From: Embiotoca jacksoni
Lineage: Eukaryota; Chordata; Actinopteri; Embiotocidae
DNA: 64,000 nucleotides
Assembly: GCA_022577435.1 (NCBI GenBank)
Contig: JAKOON010000007.1
Coordinates: 23,271,263-23,335,262, forward strand
Direction: 5' to 3'
The notes under the pieces are model-generated. The model saw nothing but the letters and a program-made list of their open reading frames with translations, did not search any database and was not told where the DNA came from. This document shows, one piece after another, positions 1-11,984 of the stretch (position 1 is its first letter; every line of letters begins with the position of its first letter). Made by a program: the position numbers and the translations under genes.

Positions 1-1896
1 GACCAAATATCTGCTATTTGCAACTCGAGTCCAAAACTGTCTTTGGATCTCATCAACTAAACTCAGCTGACGCGTGAGGCTACAGACTGTAAGTGCAGGT
101 CATGCTATTCTCTTTGGGGTGAAAGGAAGAAAAAAAAAGAAGAGTTATTTCATGATTGTTTGGTTGTTAGCCTGGTTTTATTATTGTATTAAATAAACTG
201 ACGGTGGGAAGCTGGGTGATTTATGCAGACGGTCCACGTTGAAATATGCATTCAGCCTCACACTATATTCTCTCTGAAAGCGGTCAGCGGAATGCAGATA
301 TCTTAACGAGGAAGGAGTGAGCCGATGGAGGAGAAAAAGAAGAAAACCTACCAGCAGAAGCACTCACGAGCTCGTCAAAAGTACATTATCGGTAGCAGAT
401 ACTCGTTTCAACGAAGTCAGACTCACTCGGTTTGTTGGCACAAACTTCATTTCTTGTATTTACATTCTGGAAATGTGTTTTTCTAAATTACAGTGATCTG
501 TGATTCTTATTAATGCTAACGATTATAAACATATGTTAACTTGAAATATTTGTTTTGTGGCACTCCTCCTGATTTAGACTGGACCGATGAGGTCACGCTC
601 TGCAGATAGTACGATCAGAAAATAACCACTCTAAACGGAGTTCATCTACTTTAGTCCAACATTTTGAGCTTCTTCCCAGTTAATTGCTATGAAGTGTTCT
701 TTGTACGAACATGTGTGAGGATGTGGCCTTCATCTGCTTACACTACTGTACTTCTCTCTGACCTGTAAGATGAGGAGGGCTGTTTTTCTGTGGAGGAACA
801 TTCTGCTCGACAACCCACAGCTGGAAAACACTTCTGAAAAGCAGCAGTTGTCAAAGCGTTTCCACAAACTAATTACCATCTAATCGAATAATCCCACTGG
901 TGTCACAGCTGCAGGGTTTTAAACTGTGGAAACTATCAGCTCAAAATAAAACAAATAAAAAGAAGCAGAGGAAGAAAAATGTATCTGAATGATATCATTT
1001 AGAAAAAGTTATTGCTTGTGCAATAACTTTTATATGTCTGTGGAAAAAAGGTTTGTTAAAAGCAACCCGAGCAACAGGAGCTCTATTAGATGAGGAGTGG
1101 TTGGGGTGCACAACACTTTGATTCTCCCCACACTTCCTCTCTGCCCTGTAAAGGCTAACATGTGAAAAATATCTTTAAAAAAAAAAAAAAAAAGCAAATA
1201 ACACAATAAAGGAAACTTATTAAACACAAGCCTGAATAATAAAATCTGAATGTTCTGTACTTTCTATGAATTATTTCTACAATATCTGCATGAGGCTCTT
1301 CAGCAGAGACGACCAGCATTTTATGAGCTCCTAAAAAACAGATTTATTGCATTGTCTACATGTTGTGTTTTTAAAAGTGAAATAAGTGCAACGTGCTTTC
1401 TCTGCAAGCTCCTTAACATGAAGCCTCACAATAAACTCTGATCATATATATAATCAGGGAACTAAAGGACCTTTTAAACTGCAGCGACAAACTCACTGAG
1501 CTGCCAAGTCTGGGAAAGTTTGCCTGAATGTGCCAGTAAGTGGAGAGTTGTGGAGTGACTCTGATGGAAATGATGTTTGTGTGACTTTCAGGATCTATAA
1601 AATTAACAAGTTTTCAACCTTGCATGAAAACATTTCTATATAATATCATCAGTAAAGTATCAGCAGCTTCAGTCCAAATGTTTTCAGAGCCTGTGTGTGT
1701 TATTGAGTGGAAGTGGAGCCTCCATTCCTCAACACAGAGCAGAAGGTTACTGATAGCTCTCCTCTGTTTCTATATCCCTGATAAACATATACCTGTCCGA
1801 GACGTTCTCTATTGTATCATATGTTTCCAGCAGTAGCTGGACATCACTGAGCTGTACAGGTTCTGCAGCAATGTAGTCTCCATTTATACACTATTA
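1..1896. other. No gene recognised; AT-rich intergenic DNA
   Basis: I see no convincing exon, transposon end or RNA gene here. The open frames are short and without recognisable motifs. There is a poly-A run near 1178-1193. The interval ends at the target duplication of the first solo LTR. Confidence 0.6.
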
Positions 1897-2153
1897 CCAG
1901 GTGTTACGACTGTGGTCGTTTTGGTGCATGTGTATTTCCTTTTGTTTCTGTATGAACGAGAGTTGCAGACGGTGTGGTGTTTGTATGCAAATGAGTGTAC
2001 AGGTGCACTAGCCGGATTGGTGGAAGGCGTCCCTGTCGAGGATGATGATTGGGCCCCGGCAGATGACGTCCACTACTTCAAGCCAACCCTGATGTTGCTC
2101 GAGGCAGGAGGATTTCCCCCCAGACTCCAACCTGCCACAAGCACCTCAGCATA

Positions 2154-2371
2154 CAGTGGGTACGGAAAGTATTCAGACCCCTTTACATTTTTCACTCTTT
2201 GTTTCATTGCAGTCATTTGCTAAAATCAAAAAAAGTTCATTTTATTTCTCATTAATGTACACTCAGCACCCCATCTTGACAGAAAAAAACAGAAATGTAG
2301 AAATTTGTGCAAATTTATTAAAAAAGAAAAACTGAAATATCACATGGTCATAAGTATTCAGACCCTTTGCT
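2154..2371 (+). repeat. Left terminal inverted repeat of the Tc1 element
   Basis: Starts CAGTGGGTACGGAAAG and ends with an inner copy of the transposase-binding type motif (TAAGTATTCAGACCC near 2350-2365). It pairs with 3571-3788 in inverted orientation with only a few mismatches. Confidence 0.92.
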
Positions 2372-2530
2372 GTGGCACTCATATTTAACTCACATGCTGT
2401 CCATTTCTTCTGATCCTCCTTGAGATGGTTTTACTCCTTCATTGGAGTCCAGCTGTGTTTAATTAAACTGATTGGACTTGATTAGGAAAGGCACACACCT
2501 GTCTATATAAGACCTTACAGCTCACAGTGC

Positions 2531-3571
2531 ATGTCAGAGCAAATGAGAATCATGAGGTCGAAGGAACTGTCCAAGGAGCTCAGAGACAGAATTGTGGCAA
2601 GGCACAGATCTGGCCAAGGTTACAAAATAATTTCTGCAGCACTCAAGGTTCCTAAGAGCACAGTGGCCTCCATAATCCTTAAATGGAAGAAGTTTGGGAC
2701 GACCAGAACTCTTCCTAGACCTGGCCGTCCAGCCAAACTGAGCAATCGTGGGAGAAGAGCCTTGGTGAGAGAGGTAAAGAAGAACCCAAAGATCACTGTG
2801 GCTGAGCTCCAGAGATGCAGTAGGGAGATGGGAGAAAGTTCCACAAAGTCAACTATCACTGCAGCCCTCCACCAGTCGGGGCTTTATGGCAGAGTGGCCC
2901 GACGGAAGCCTCTCCTCAGTGCAAGACATATGAAAGCCCGCATAGAGTTTGCCAAAAAACACATGAAGGACTCCCAGACTATGAGAAATAAGATTCTCTG
3001 GTCTGATGAGACCAAGATTGAACTATTTGGCGTTAATTGTAAGCGGTATGTGTGGAGAAAACCAGGCACTGCTCATCACCTGCCCAATACAATCCCAACA
3101 GTGAAACATGGTGGTGGCAGCATCATGCTATGGGGGTGTTTTTCAGCTGCAGGGACAGGACGACCGGTTGCAATTGAAGGAAAGATGAATGCGGCCAAGC
3201 ACAGAGATATCCTGGAAGAAAACCTCTTCCAGAGTGCTCTGGACCTCAGACTGGGCCGAAGGTTCACCTTCCAACAAGACAATGACCCTAAGCACACAGC
3301 TAAAATAACAAAGGAGTGGCTTCGGAACAACTCTGTGACCATTCTTGACTGGCCCAGCCAGAGCCCTGACCTAAACCCAATTGAGCATCTCTGGAGAGAC
3401 CTGAAAATGGCTGTCCACCAACGTTCACCATCCAACCTGACGGAACTGGAGAGGATCTGCAAGGAAGAATGGCAGAGGATCCCCAAATCCAGGTGTGAAA
3501 AGCTTGTTGCATCATTCCCAAGAAGACTCGTGGCTGTACTAGCTCAAAAGGGTGCTTCTACTCAATACTGA
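2531..3571 (+). CDS. Tc1-like transposase, intact, 346 aa
   Basis: DDE transposase that cuts and pastes the element at TA sites in the nucleus. The start at ATG 2531 gives 346 residues, normal for the family. Residues about 12-55 form the first helix-turn-helix (KELRDRIVARHRSG...KSTVASIILKWKKF). A GRPAK linker at 65-69 and a second helix-turn-helix to about 120 complete the paired-like DNA-binding domain. The catalytic triad is readable: D159 in WSDETKIELFG, D250 in QQDNDPKH, and E285 in DLNPIEHLW, with 34 residues between D250 and E285 (DD34E). The glycine-rich box KHGGGSIMLWGCF spans 192-204. The protein ends GASTQY, a usual Tc1 C-terminus. The stop lies at the edge of the right inverted repeat. 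No frameshift or internal stop is present and no key residue is missing. Activity itself is an inference. Confidence 0.96.
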   Translation: MSEQMRIMRSKELSKELRDRIVARHRSGQGYKIISAALKVPKSTVASIILKWKKFGTTRTLPRPGRPAKLSNRGRRALVREVKKNPKITVAELQRCSREMGESSTKSTITAALHQSGLYGRVARRKPLLSARHMKARIEFAKKHMKDSQTMRNKILWSDETKIELFGVNCKRYVWRKPGTAHHLPNTIPTVKHGGGSIMLWGCFSAAGTGRPVAIEGKMNAAKHRDILEENLFQSALDLRLGRRFTFQQDNDPKHTAKITKEWLRNNSVTILDWPSQSPDLNPIEHLWRDLKMAVHQRSPSNLTELERICKEEWQRIPKSRCEKLVASFPRRLVAVLAQKGASTQY

Positions 3572-3788
3572 GCAAAGGGTCTGAATACTTATGACCATGT
3601 GATATTTCAGTTTTTCTTTTTTAATAAATTTGCACAAATTTCTACATTTCTGTTTTTTTTCTGTCCAGATGGGGTGCTGAGTGTACATTAATGAGAAATA
3701 AAATGAACTTTTTTGATTTTAGCAAATGGCTGCAATGAAACAAAGAGTGAAAAATGTAAAGGGGTCTGAATACTTTCCGTACCCACTG
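3571..3788 (-). repeat. Right terminal inverted repeat of the Tc1 element
   Basis: Inverted partner of 2154-2371. The inner motif GGGTCTGAATACTTA lies near 3577-3591 and the outer motif near 3761-3788. Confidence 0.92.
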
Positions 3789-4383
3789 TATCTGTAGTGA
3801 TGAAGCTGGTGGGGGTGAGCTGCCATTTCTGTTGCCCATTTTCTCCTGTGTTTGGTTTGGTTAGGAAGGTCAGATTTTGTGATTTTGGTTTGGATAGGTT
3901 GGATGATTATGTTCCTAAGATAGTTTTGTTTTGTTTGTTGTTTTGGCCTTGGCTCACCCCGAAGGCATTTTTAGTTCAGATTATCCCTTGTTGTAAATTG
4001 TATAAATACATTGTTAAAGTGCGTGAAAACGCCTCACGTAATCCTGTGGCTGTTTGGGACCTGGGGGAAAAACGGGGCTAAAAATTGATACCCATGTTAT
4101 GACTCGGCCACCCCTAGACGGGACATAACACCAGGGCTGGATTATTTTGATAACTTCCCCTCACTATACCTCATTATTTACCCACAAGCTGACTCACGAG
4201 CTGAAATGATTCGTTGATTCATAAATCGACAATCAATTCATTATATTTGTAAAGAAAATACAATTTATATTTTCTTCTTCAGATGCGAACATTTGCTATT
4301 TTATCAGTTTCCATCATATTAAACTGAACCAAACTACCAATCAGCTTGTTGCTCCTCACTGAGCTAAACACTCTACAAAATCA

Positions 4384-4712
4384 TGACTGTTTTCTGTCCT
4401 GGCTCCTAAATGGTAGAATGAGCTCCCCAACGACATCAGGACAGTGGAAACTCTGTACATCTTCCACCACAAACTAAAAACACACCTCCTCCTCATCCTC
4501 CTCCTCCTCCTCTTCCTCTTCCTCCTCCTCCTTTACCTTGAACAGCAGAACTTTAGTATCTTAAAATAGAACTTTGTAGTTTGGCTTTCTTGAAGAAATT
4601 GTATTTTCTTGATTCCTGTTCTGGTTTTGTACCCTCATGGTTGAAATTAACTTATTGTAAGTCGCTTTGGATAAAAGCGTCAGCTAAATGAAATGCAATG
4701 CAAACTCAAACT
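4384..4712 (+). mobile_element. L2/Maui-type LINE 3' end, 5'-truncated
   Basis: The first part can be read as the C-terminus of a LINE reverse transcriptase (NELPNDIRTVETLYIFHHKL-like, followed by KTHL), the usual end of L2-clade ORF2. It is followed by a (CTC)n tract and a tail with the conserved fish motif TAAGTCGCTTTGGATAAAAG and an ATGCAATGCAA end. The same layout occurs inverted at 46086-46460 and as a bare tail at 24244-24340. It is a short dead fragment. Confidence 0.7.
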
Positions 4713-5075
4713 TTGGACTGTTGATGAGACAAAAAGGCCATTTGAATCGATTAATTTGGCGTTCTGAAACAAATCTGGGAGAAAATTGTCTGATACAGTA
4801 AAAATAACTGTTTGCCACGATGGATTAAAATGACCTTTCCGAAGGTTTTCTGTGTTTGTTTCTTAAAACACAAAAAAAACTGAAGCAATTTGATCAAATA
4901 TACATTTCAACAAATGGGCTCAGTATGAAACATCAGTTAATATTTTTCTTCAGTGAGACACGTTTTCTTTCTTTGACCACTACTTTCCTTTAAAATAGAA
5001 GAAGAAAAGAAAGTCATAGCTGTTGACTGAAAACCCTTGATGGAGGTTTAGGTGGATGGGTAGTCTAAGTTTGAA

Positions 5076-5094
5076 CTACAGACTGGATATAAAA
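5076..5094 (-). repeat. Single tail unit of ATR-1
   Basis: One copy of the TTTTATATCCAGTCTGTAG unit, read on the minus strand, joined directly to the 3' side of the ATR-1 body. This appears to be the unexpanded state of the arrays found at other ATR copies. Confidence 0.8.
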
Positions 5095-5640
5095 GTGTTC
5101 GTAGCTTCAGGTCTGTAAAATGGTTCTGATCCAGAAGTGTCTTCAGCTGCAATACCAGCGAGTGCCACTAGAGGTCGGCTCCAAAAAGCCTCCGGCTCCA
5201 TAGACTCCCATTCAACTTCTCTCATCAAATCCAAAGTGAATAAAATGTGTCCATCAGTTATCTCGGTGTTGTTAGCTAAAGTCACTCCTTCTTATTAGTT
5301 TTCTGGAGGTCCATCTGAAAATAATCCCTCATTCATTAGAAAAGAAGATTCAAGAAGACCTATTTTTGGGGGCGTGTCTGTTTGATTGACAGGCCTGTGG
5401 TGCAGTCAGGTTACAGCTATCGGTGGGCGGGACGTAGTATCGTCAGGTTTCCGATCAGATCGGTCAGATCCACCGCTGGCTCCTCCCCAGCTCGTCCAAA
5501 TATGGTCACTTCCTGCTCCGAACCGCTCCGAACTACCAAGATGGTGACGGACAGAATCTGAACTGGAGGATTCATAACGTTCACAAACCAACGATGACAT
5601 CACTGATGGATGATGACATCACTGATGGTTCTGATTGGTT
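5095..5640 (-). mobile_element. ATR-1: dispersed array-tailed repeat, unexpanded copy
   Basis: About 545 bp matching the ATR copies near 18.2, 27.6, 51.8 and 59.9 kb. Read 5' to 3' on the minus strand it has a CCAATCAGAACC-like start, two TGATGTCATC motifs, an AGGAAGTGACC motif, GC-rich boxes, then a 3' module that is almost identical in all copies, and one tail unit. It differs from ATR-6 by roughly 3% in the 5' part and by about one base in the 3' 200 bp. It carries an open frame of 49 codons from the first ATG (MREVEWESMEPE...), or 69 if started at GTG. I do not call this a gene. No target duplication is certain. The flanks TTTGAAC and TTTAAAC are similar but may be chance. I do not recognise the family. 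Confidence 0.75.
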
Positions 5641-6474
5641 TAAACAGACTGACACCACAGCAGCTAACAGTTCACAGTTGCCTGTTGAAACATACAGGAC
5701 AATACGAACATTCACTTGTTTTTGGTCTCCACCAACTTTCAGAAAAATATCTCTTCGTGCTCCACCAGCTTGTCTCTAACTGGGTCGGTCTGCTGTGGAA
5801 GAATCTCTGTTTCTTATTTACCAAACCACAGCTGTGGGCAGTTTCTTTCTTCAGCGCACACAAAGAGACAGACAGCGAGTGGACGGTGAGCAGATATTTA
5901 CTGAATTGGTCATAAAGTGCAGAATATACCTTTAATGACTGCTTCCATCTCTGCCCCTGTTAATCAAAGCTCACCACATCCTGAGCAGCTCAGTCCTCCA
6001 AGGAATAGTTTACAAAGTGTCGGTGGATGATATGAAGTGACATGAACGAGGCTTCGTGCCAGAACGTCAAACCAGGTTATAAAAAGGTCCAAACTTAAAC
6101 CTTCAGATGTTTTAACAAGACCATCATTTCTCCATCAGAGACACGTGAGGAAACACATGAAGCGATATGTTCAGTTCCTCTAATAATAAACTAACAAGTG
6201 ACATTATGATTTCTACAACTGCTATTTGATAATGCAAACATAGTAAGTGGAATATAAGCATGTTTATTTTGATGCAGCACTTGAAGAGTCATAGTGTTCA
6301 TGTATGACATTGATTTAAAACAGCCATCTTGATTGATAGATGAACATAAGTGGTTTATTAATGTGTCATACTGTAGCTGTGATAAGATACGTTTTTAACA
6401 GTGACCAGAGTTTTGGAGGCCGACAGAAGGCTGTTCAGTGGTGATGACTGAGATGTGTAACTTTACAGCCTCAT

Positions 6475-6476
<2 letters not shown>
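5641..6476. other. No gene recognised
   Basis: Unique-looking DNA between ATR-1 and a TG tract. Open frames here are short and have no recognisable domain. Confidence 0.5.

Positions 6477-6525
<49 letters not shown>
6477..6525 (+). repeat. (TG)n microsatellite
   Basis: About 49 bp of uninterrupted TG. Confidence 0.95.
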
Positions 6526-6527
<2 letters not shown>

Positions 6528-8510
6528 CACTGAATGGTCATTATCTCAGTGTTTTCTGTACTGGTGCTTTATCTAAGAAAAAACAACACTGATACTTCTT
6601 TGGAGGCTTTTACCATTATTTTTGCATATATTTAGTGTCTTTTCAAATCGAATTGTAGTTTCCCATCACTGCAGCATTGAAACAACCAAGAGACTCTAAA
6701 CCTCTTCAGCTAAATAGACACTTTGACAGGTGACCTAAAGGAAAGAAGAATCACTTAATAAGTTGGGTTTCTAGTCTGACTGAATGTAAACGGAGAATGT
6801 GGCCAGTCATCAGGACATTAAGGAATCAGGAGGAGACTTTTTGTCTGACATCAACATGTCTCACTCTGCAGATAGAGTTTTCCTCCTCAGTCAGCAGGAA
6901 GCAGTTCTCCAGGTCCTTTTATCTCTACACCACCATCCTCCGGGTCTCCTCTTCCATTTGACTTTCCTGCTCTCCTGTGTACTCTGAATCCAAACATGAC
7001 TGCCCTTTAAACTATACTGACCTGCGACCGTCCTCGTGATGGTCCTGGGAATAATCCACCAATGTCGGCCTCACACAGGTAAATAACGGGTGTGCACGGG
7101 CTGCAACAGCACTTCAGGGAGCACAACACAAACACCGGCATGTCTCAAGTCATCGGGATCGAACGTGTGTGAACGTCGTGCAGCGGCATGACGCGCAAAG
7201 ACGAGCTGGAACTCCTGCAACCGTTTCGTTGCTTCATCAAAATCAAAACGTGGAGTGAAGATTGTGTTGTTGTGGGAGAGAAACCTTGTATTGCACTGTC
7301 CTCATAACGGTCCACATATAGATTCTGAATCAGTGGACACTTCTCAGCCTTACGTTGCCGTCATGGATGCGTAGCAGAAAGGCAGTGACCAGCGGCCTTG
7401 CAGCTGTTTTTGAACGCCGTCCACTCTAAAGTCTTTGTTTTTCACTAAGTAGCACAGTACTGCTGTTTGGGAGCTATAGAGAGCAATAAAACGTAAATTG
7501 TACACACAATCGTTTTCTCACTCAGTGTATTTATAGTATCGTGTCTGTATTTGCTTTTTTGGTGACTCTGAATATGTCATCAATGAGTCTGATTGGTTGT
7601 GGCGACTTCACTGACATCAACTCTTCACTAAGACAGCTGTAATACAACGGATGTAAAAGATTATTGTTAATAAATGACAATAATGATGATACTGAGAGCT
7701 ACAGTGTGATTTGAAACAACATCACCCTGTCCTACAAGTGTACTCATCTGTAAGAGGACTATATGTGAGTGTCCGAAGGGAAGTACGTGATATGAGACAC
7801 ATATTAGACCCTGTCGGACTCAGAGAGAACCGGCTCCATGGTGGGGTTAGCGGCTCCAGTGAAGAACACATAGATCCCACAGCCTGAATGGAAGCAGCAG
7901 CTCTCAGGTGTCCCGGTGTGCTCACCTGACTGGCCCCGAGGAGAGACTCCACAGCTGTTTCCCTGCTGCAGTCAGCGTTTCCCTGCCTCTAATAGGGATC
8001 TTCTCTCCCCGGGGTAAGAGATCTGCTGGCTGTCCAATTGGCCGCCACACTGCTTTCCGTGGTCAAACTGATTTTTTATTAGCTGCGGGGATTTGGTAAT
8101 GTCCTGAAAGCTGAGTGTCGAGCTCTTTGGCTCAAATCCAGTTGCTCTGGAAGGATAGCGGAGGTCATTTTTAGCCATTGCTGAGCGGAGTAAATAAATA
8201 AATGTTGGATTGTGATTGGTATTTGCTCTCAGCCAAGAGGGAATACAGTAACCGGCCGACATTAAAAGCACGGTGCAGGCTGTGAGTTGTGTCTTTTGAG
8301 AGGGAGGCGTGAAATGAAGAGTGCATTTGTGGATAAGTGAGAGCAGAGCCGAGCGGTGGTTTTCCACCTCCTCCTCCCCGGTGGCTGCTGTCTTTGTTTC
8401 CTGTTAAACAATCAGCAGAAAACAAGAGACAGAAAAGCCAAATGACAAATTATTTTTAAAGGGGATGCAGAAAAATGCAGTGTGTGTCAGAGGGAGAGTG
8501 GGTGTGCAGT
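6526..8510. other. No gene recognised; intergenic DNA
   Basis: No exon with recognisable coding content. A stretch near 7140-7240 has more CpG than its surroundings. I see no transposon end. Confidence 0.5.
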
Positions 8511-8647
<137 letters not shown>

Positions 8648-8852
8648 TTCCACAATGCAAAGTGGGGTGTCTGAGCCCTTCTTTCTTGTTGATTGTGGAA
8701 ACAGGGATGGAAGGTGTTGTGGTTGTGTAGATCAATGCTCAGACATTTTGGTCAACAGTTAACAAGATATCAGAGCAGCACAGAAACACACAGCAGGCCG
8801 TCTCACACACAGGTTATTTCTCTTTATGATATTACATTTGTTATTCTGGTAT

Positions 8853-9269
8853 TGTCAGGATCCCGGTCTGCCCTGTGTTGTTTCCCTCTGTTTCATTATG
8901 TCTACTCACCCGCAACCTGCCGTCAACCCTGCCAGCCGTCCTGTGTCGTTCCGCGGATATCACCCAGTTGACGTAAGCCTGCCATCCTGTGTCGGACCAA
9001 GGGACCCACACAGTCCATCCTGCCAGCTGTCCGGTGTCGGTCCACGGGAAACCACACTGTTGATCCTGCCTGCCATCCTGTGTTGGACTAAGGGACCCAC
9101 ACAGTCCATCCAGCCTGCTGCTCCGAGTCCTGTCTCTGGTTCCTCCACGTCTCTCACGGCTGCTCCACCAGCTTGTCTCGGACTCATCCACTCTAAAATA
9201 AAGTCTGTTCTGTACCTGATCTTGATCCTGTGTCTGATATTGGGTCCTATCCTGTTGCACCTCCTGACA
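8853..9269 (+). mobile_element. Solo LTR, 417 bp, with 5-bp target duplication
   Basis: The element starts TGTCAGGA and ends TCCTGACA, a perfect 8-bp inverted pair with TG...CA ends. GGTAT lies directly before it (8848-8852) and directly after it (9270-9274). An AATAAAG signal near 9196 in the 3' third sets the orientation as plus. The middle (about 8925-9115) holds about four diverged copies of a roughly 50-bp unit beginning CCTGCCATCCTGTGT, so this LTR has an internal minisatellite. No internal retroelement sequence is attached. The antisense open frames at 8841-9260 and 8960-9280 are shadows of the LTR. Confidence 0.85.
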
Positions 9270-9274
9270 GGTAT

Positions 9275-11185
9275 TAACATTTATAACAATAAGTGTGTGC
9301 GCAGTTTATAAAAAAAAACCCCACCAGAGTAGCAGCAGTAAAATTACACTATGTTACCGTTTTAATAATCCTCATACTTTTTATCCTCCCACATATTTTA
9401 TTTTCCCACTCTTATTTCTACTCTTTATAATTAATAATAATTGGTCTCAATAATTCAGCTGGCATGTCGCAGCAGAAGAATCAAAATACATAAATAAAAT
9501 AGCTCATATTGTAAGTGTAAATATAATTTAATATGATGTATTTATGCCCCAATGCAGCAGAAAGACATCCAAAGTTATCATGTTCCGTAACAGCAGAATA
9601 AGTAGCTTTACAACTACTTACATTTTAACATGCAGTAATTCATATCTGGAGAACTTAGATACAGAATTCAGTCGCTTTTAATAGAGATAAATTAAATCCA
9701 TTCATTATCTCCATTCATGAATGGAGATAAATGTGAGAGTGAACCAGGGAGACTGGGTAAACTCCACCTGAACATCCAGTAATAATATGAATTTGTTAAA
9801 TTGTTGGTTCAGCTACTCACAAACATGAAGACAAACATATCTTCTTTTTAGTTTGTCCCAACGCTGCTGCTGGTCAGAGGCTGAACCCGACAGGAACAAA
9901 CATCCTCAGTCTTACATGCAGTTGGAAACTTAAAGTGGGCCAAATAAAATCCCCCCTAACATGAGTGAGATCCATCCTGATCATATCCACAACAAAGATC
10001 AGGTGAACTTATCCATTAGCTTCACAGCTGCAGGCTGAAACTGATGGAGCGATCGGAGCTTCGTGATAAAGGATGAATCTGAGGAAATGAGTGTGGAAAT
10101 ATAAAGACAAATATCAAAGTTTAAAAGAGAACCGTTTTTGCTTTTTTTGGGGGTGCAGATGAAAGTAAGTAAGTATTTCTGTGCATAACATATTTCCACA
10201 TTCATTTCCTTATTCTTTCACAGATTTCTTCTTTTTTATGGCTCTCCTGTCGCTCCATAGAAACCAACATTGAACTCCTGAGAGTGAAACACCACTGACG
10301 GACGCTCCAAACAATCCAGACTGCAGCTTCTCTACAAACACTGAGACCATGTGTTCGTCAGCGTTTCTTAATGCTCTGACAGTTGATAAATGTGCTGTTG
10401 GTCAATGTTTTAATATTTGAAGGCTTTGGTGTTTGTCACGTGGCCGTTGATTGACAGCTGTGATTGACAGGTGGCTCCTGACCTCCATACGTGTAGCATG
10501 CAGCTGAAGGAGCTCATGTTGGCGTGTGTGGACCCGCGGATGCTGAGAGGAAGCGAGCTTTCTCAAGATGACTTCTCCGTGCGCCAGTGTTTTAATTGAG
10601 TTCAAGTTTTGGACCTGACGTTGGAACGGGAAAAGTTTGAAATGATCCTCTGGGGAGCTGTGACATCCAACTAATTTAATGACAATCTGCTCAGTAGCTA
10701 TTGAGATTTTTCAGTTTGGACCAAAGTCAAAGACAAAGACAAGAGCAGATGGAAGGACTCACGGACCAAACAGCATCTCTGCCACTCGGCCTGCAGTCAG
10801 CCGCAGGAAATGTGGCAATTAATACCATCGGTTTAAGAAAACATGAATAATTGCAGCAAAATGCAGCTCTAAAATACACACAATCAACATGCAGTAAACA
10901 AACAACATCATATTTATGACACCAGAGGTGGAGGCGGATTCCATTTAACGACTAAATGGGTCCCATATACAAGTCTAACAGCAGGTTTTATTCAAATTAA
11001 TAAACTGCCAGCTTGTTTATTTCAATTAGATTTCCTCTCAGAATATAAACATGATAGAAACAGATTACCTCTTTATAATCTGCAGCTCTTCAGTGTTCAA
11101 TCATAATAATACCAAATATCAAAGGCAACAACACTGCCATTGTTTTCACACACATTGTTAAAAAAACAATATGACTGTCCTAAAA
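9275..11185. other. No gene recognised; AT-rich intergenic DNA
   Basis: Long AT-rich stretch with no recognisable exon or element. A short inverted pair around 9700-9728 (CATTCATTATCTCCATTCATG and its partner ATGGAGATAAATG) is the only local structure I noticed. Confidence 0.5.
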
Positions 11186-11395
11186 TCCTTCCGATGGGAA
11201 GGGATGGGATGATAGGATGGGATGTGATCTGATGGAATGGGATGTGATCTGATGGGATGGGATGTGATCTGATGGGATGGGATCTGATGGGATGGGATGG
11301 GATCTGATGGAATGGGATCTGATGGGATAGGATATGATGGTATGAGATGGGATATGATCTAATGAGATATGATGGTATGGGATGGGATGTGAGAT
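11186..11395 (+). repeat. GGATGGGAT-type minisatellite
   Basis: About 210 bp of an imperfect unit of about 20-24 bp built from GATGGGATGGGATGTGATCT. Reverse-strand open frames (SHPIPSDP repeats) come from this array. Confidence 0.85.
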
Positions 11396-11984
11396 GTTTG
11401 CAGCCGGGCCGCAGTGCGGATGTGTGTTTATCAAAGATACAGTGGATTATCAGGTATTATCAGGGCCGCAACTCTGCAGACAGTAAACAAGAAGCAAAGT
11501 TTATTTGGCCAGAACTGGAAACAACACGGGGAAGTACATGGATAGTGACCAAGCCACAAGGTGGCGGGTGAGAAACATTTAGGAGGTCCAAACTGAACCC
11601 ATTGGATATCCACTCTGGATTTAAGAAGAAGAAAATACATAATTTAAAGATCTGTGATAAAAAAAAAAACTTTATTTCATTCCACTCTGCAGGTGTGTAA
11701 GTAATCACGAGAGGAAACAGCGCATCAACACATGTTAGTACATCCAATGAAACGTGTCTAAACACCGCAGCAGCATGATTCATGTGGAGGCTGCTGAAGC
11801 ATCCGATCAGCACTTGTACAGTCGTATCGCAGTGAAATGCACAGATTCATAAAAGCTGAATGAAATAACGCCGACATCTGCAGCAGCCTGACAACATCAA
11901 CATGAATATCATAAAGAAGACAGATCCAGTTACAATGAAAAATAACCTGTATTTAATTTATGTTAGGACAACATCCTGGGGAGC
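11396..11984. other. No gene recognised
   Basis: Spacer between two minisatellites. It includes short poly-A runs and no recognisable coding content. Confidence 0.5.

Larger units (their letters stand above)
2154..3788 (+). mobile_element. Full-length Tc1-like transposon, structurally intact
   Basis: The element is 1,635 bp, typical of fish Tc1 elements, and is flanked on both sides by TA (2152-2153 and 3789-3790), the expected target duplication. Its terminal inverted repeats are about 218 bp and nearly identical, with only a few differences by eye. A related short motif (GTATTCAGACCC-type) occurs at the outer and inner end of each inverted repeat, the IR/DR layout of Sleeping Beauty-like elements. 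It carries one uninterrupted transposase gene. It lies inside a solo LTR and is therefore younger than that LTR. Intact ends, matching repeats and an open gene make it a candidate for a recently or still mobile copy. Confidence 0.95.
1902..4130. mobile_element. Solo LTR (about 592 bp) split by a Tc1 transposon
   Basis: The sequence begins TGTTACGACTG and ends ACATAACA, so it has the TG...CA ends of an LTR. The 5 bp CCAGG lies directly before it (1897-1901) and directly after it (4131-4135), which is the target duplication left by an integrase. Removing the nested 1,635-bp Tc1 element (2154-3788) and one copy of its TA duplication leaves a 592-bp LTR. No internal retroelement region, primer-binding site or second LTR is seen, so it is most simply a solo LTR formed by LTR-LTR recombination. 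Family (Ty3-like or retroviral) cannot be decided from the LTR alone. The short open frame at 1912-2223 is LTR sequence running into the Tc1 end and is not a gene. Confidence 0.8.

Noticed and set aside
1912..2223. 103-codon frame as a gene
   Set aside because: It starts inside the solo LTR and ends within the Tc1 inverted repeat.
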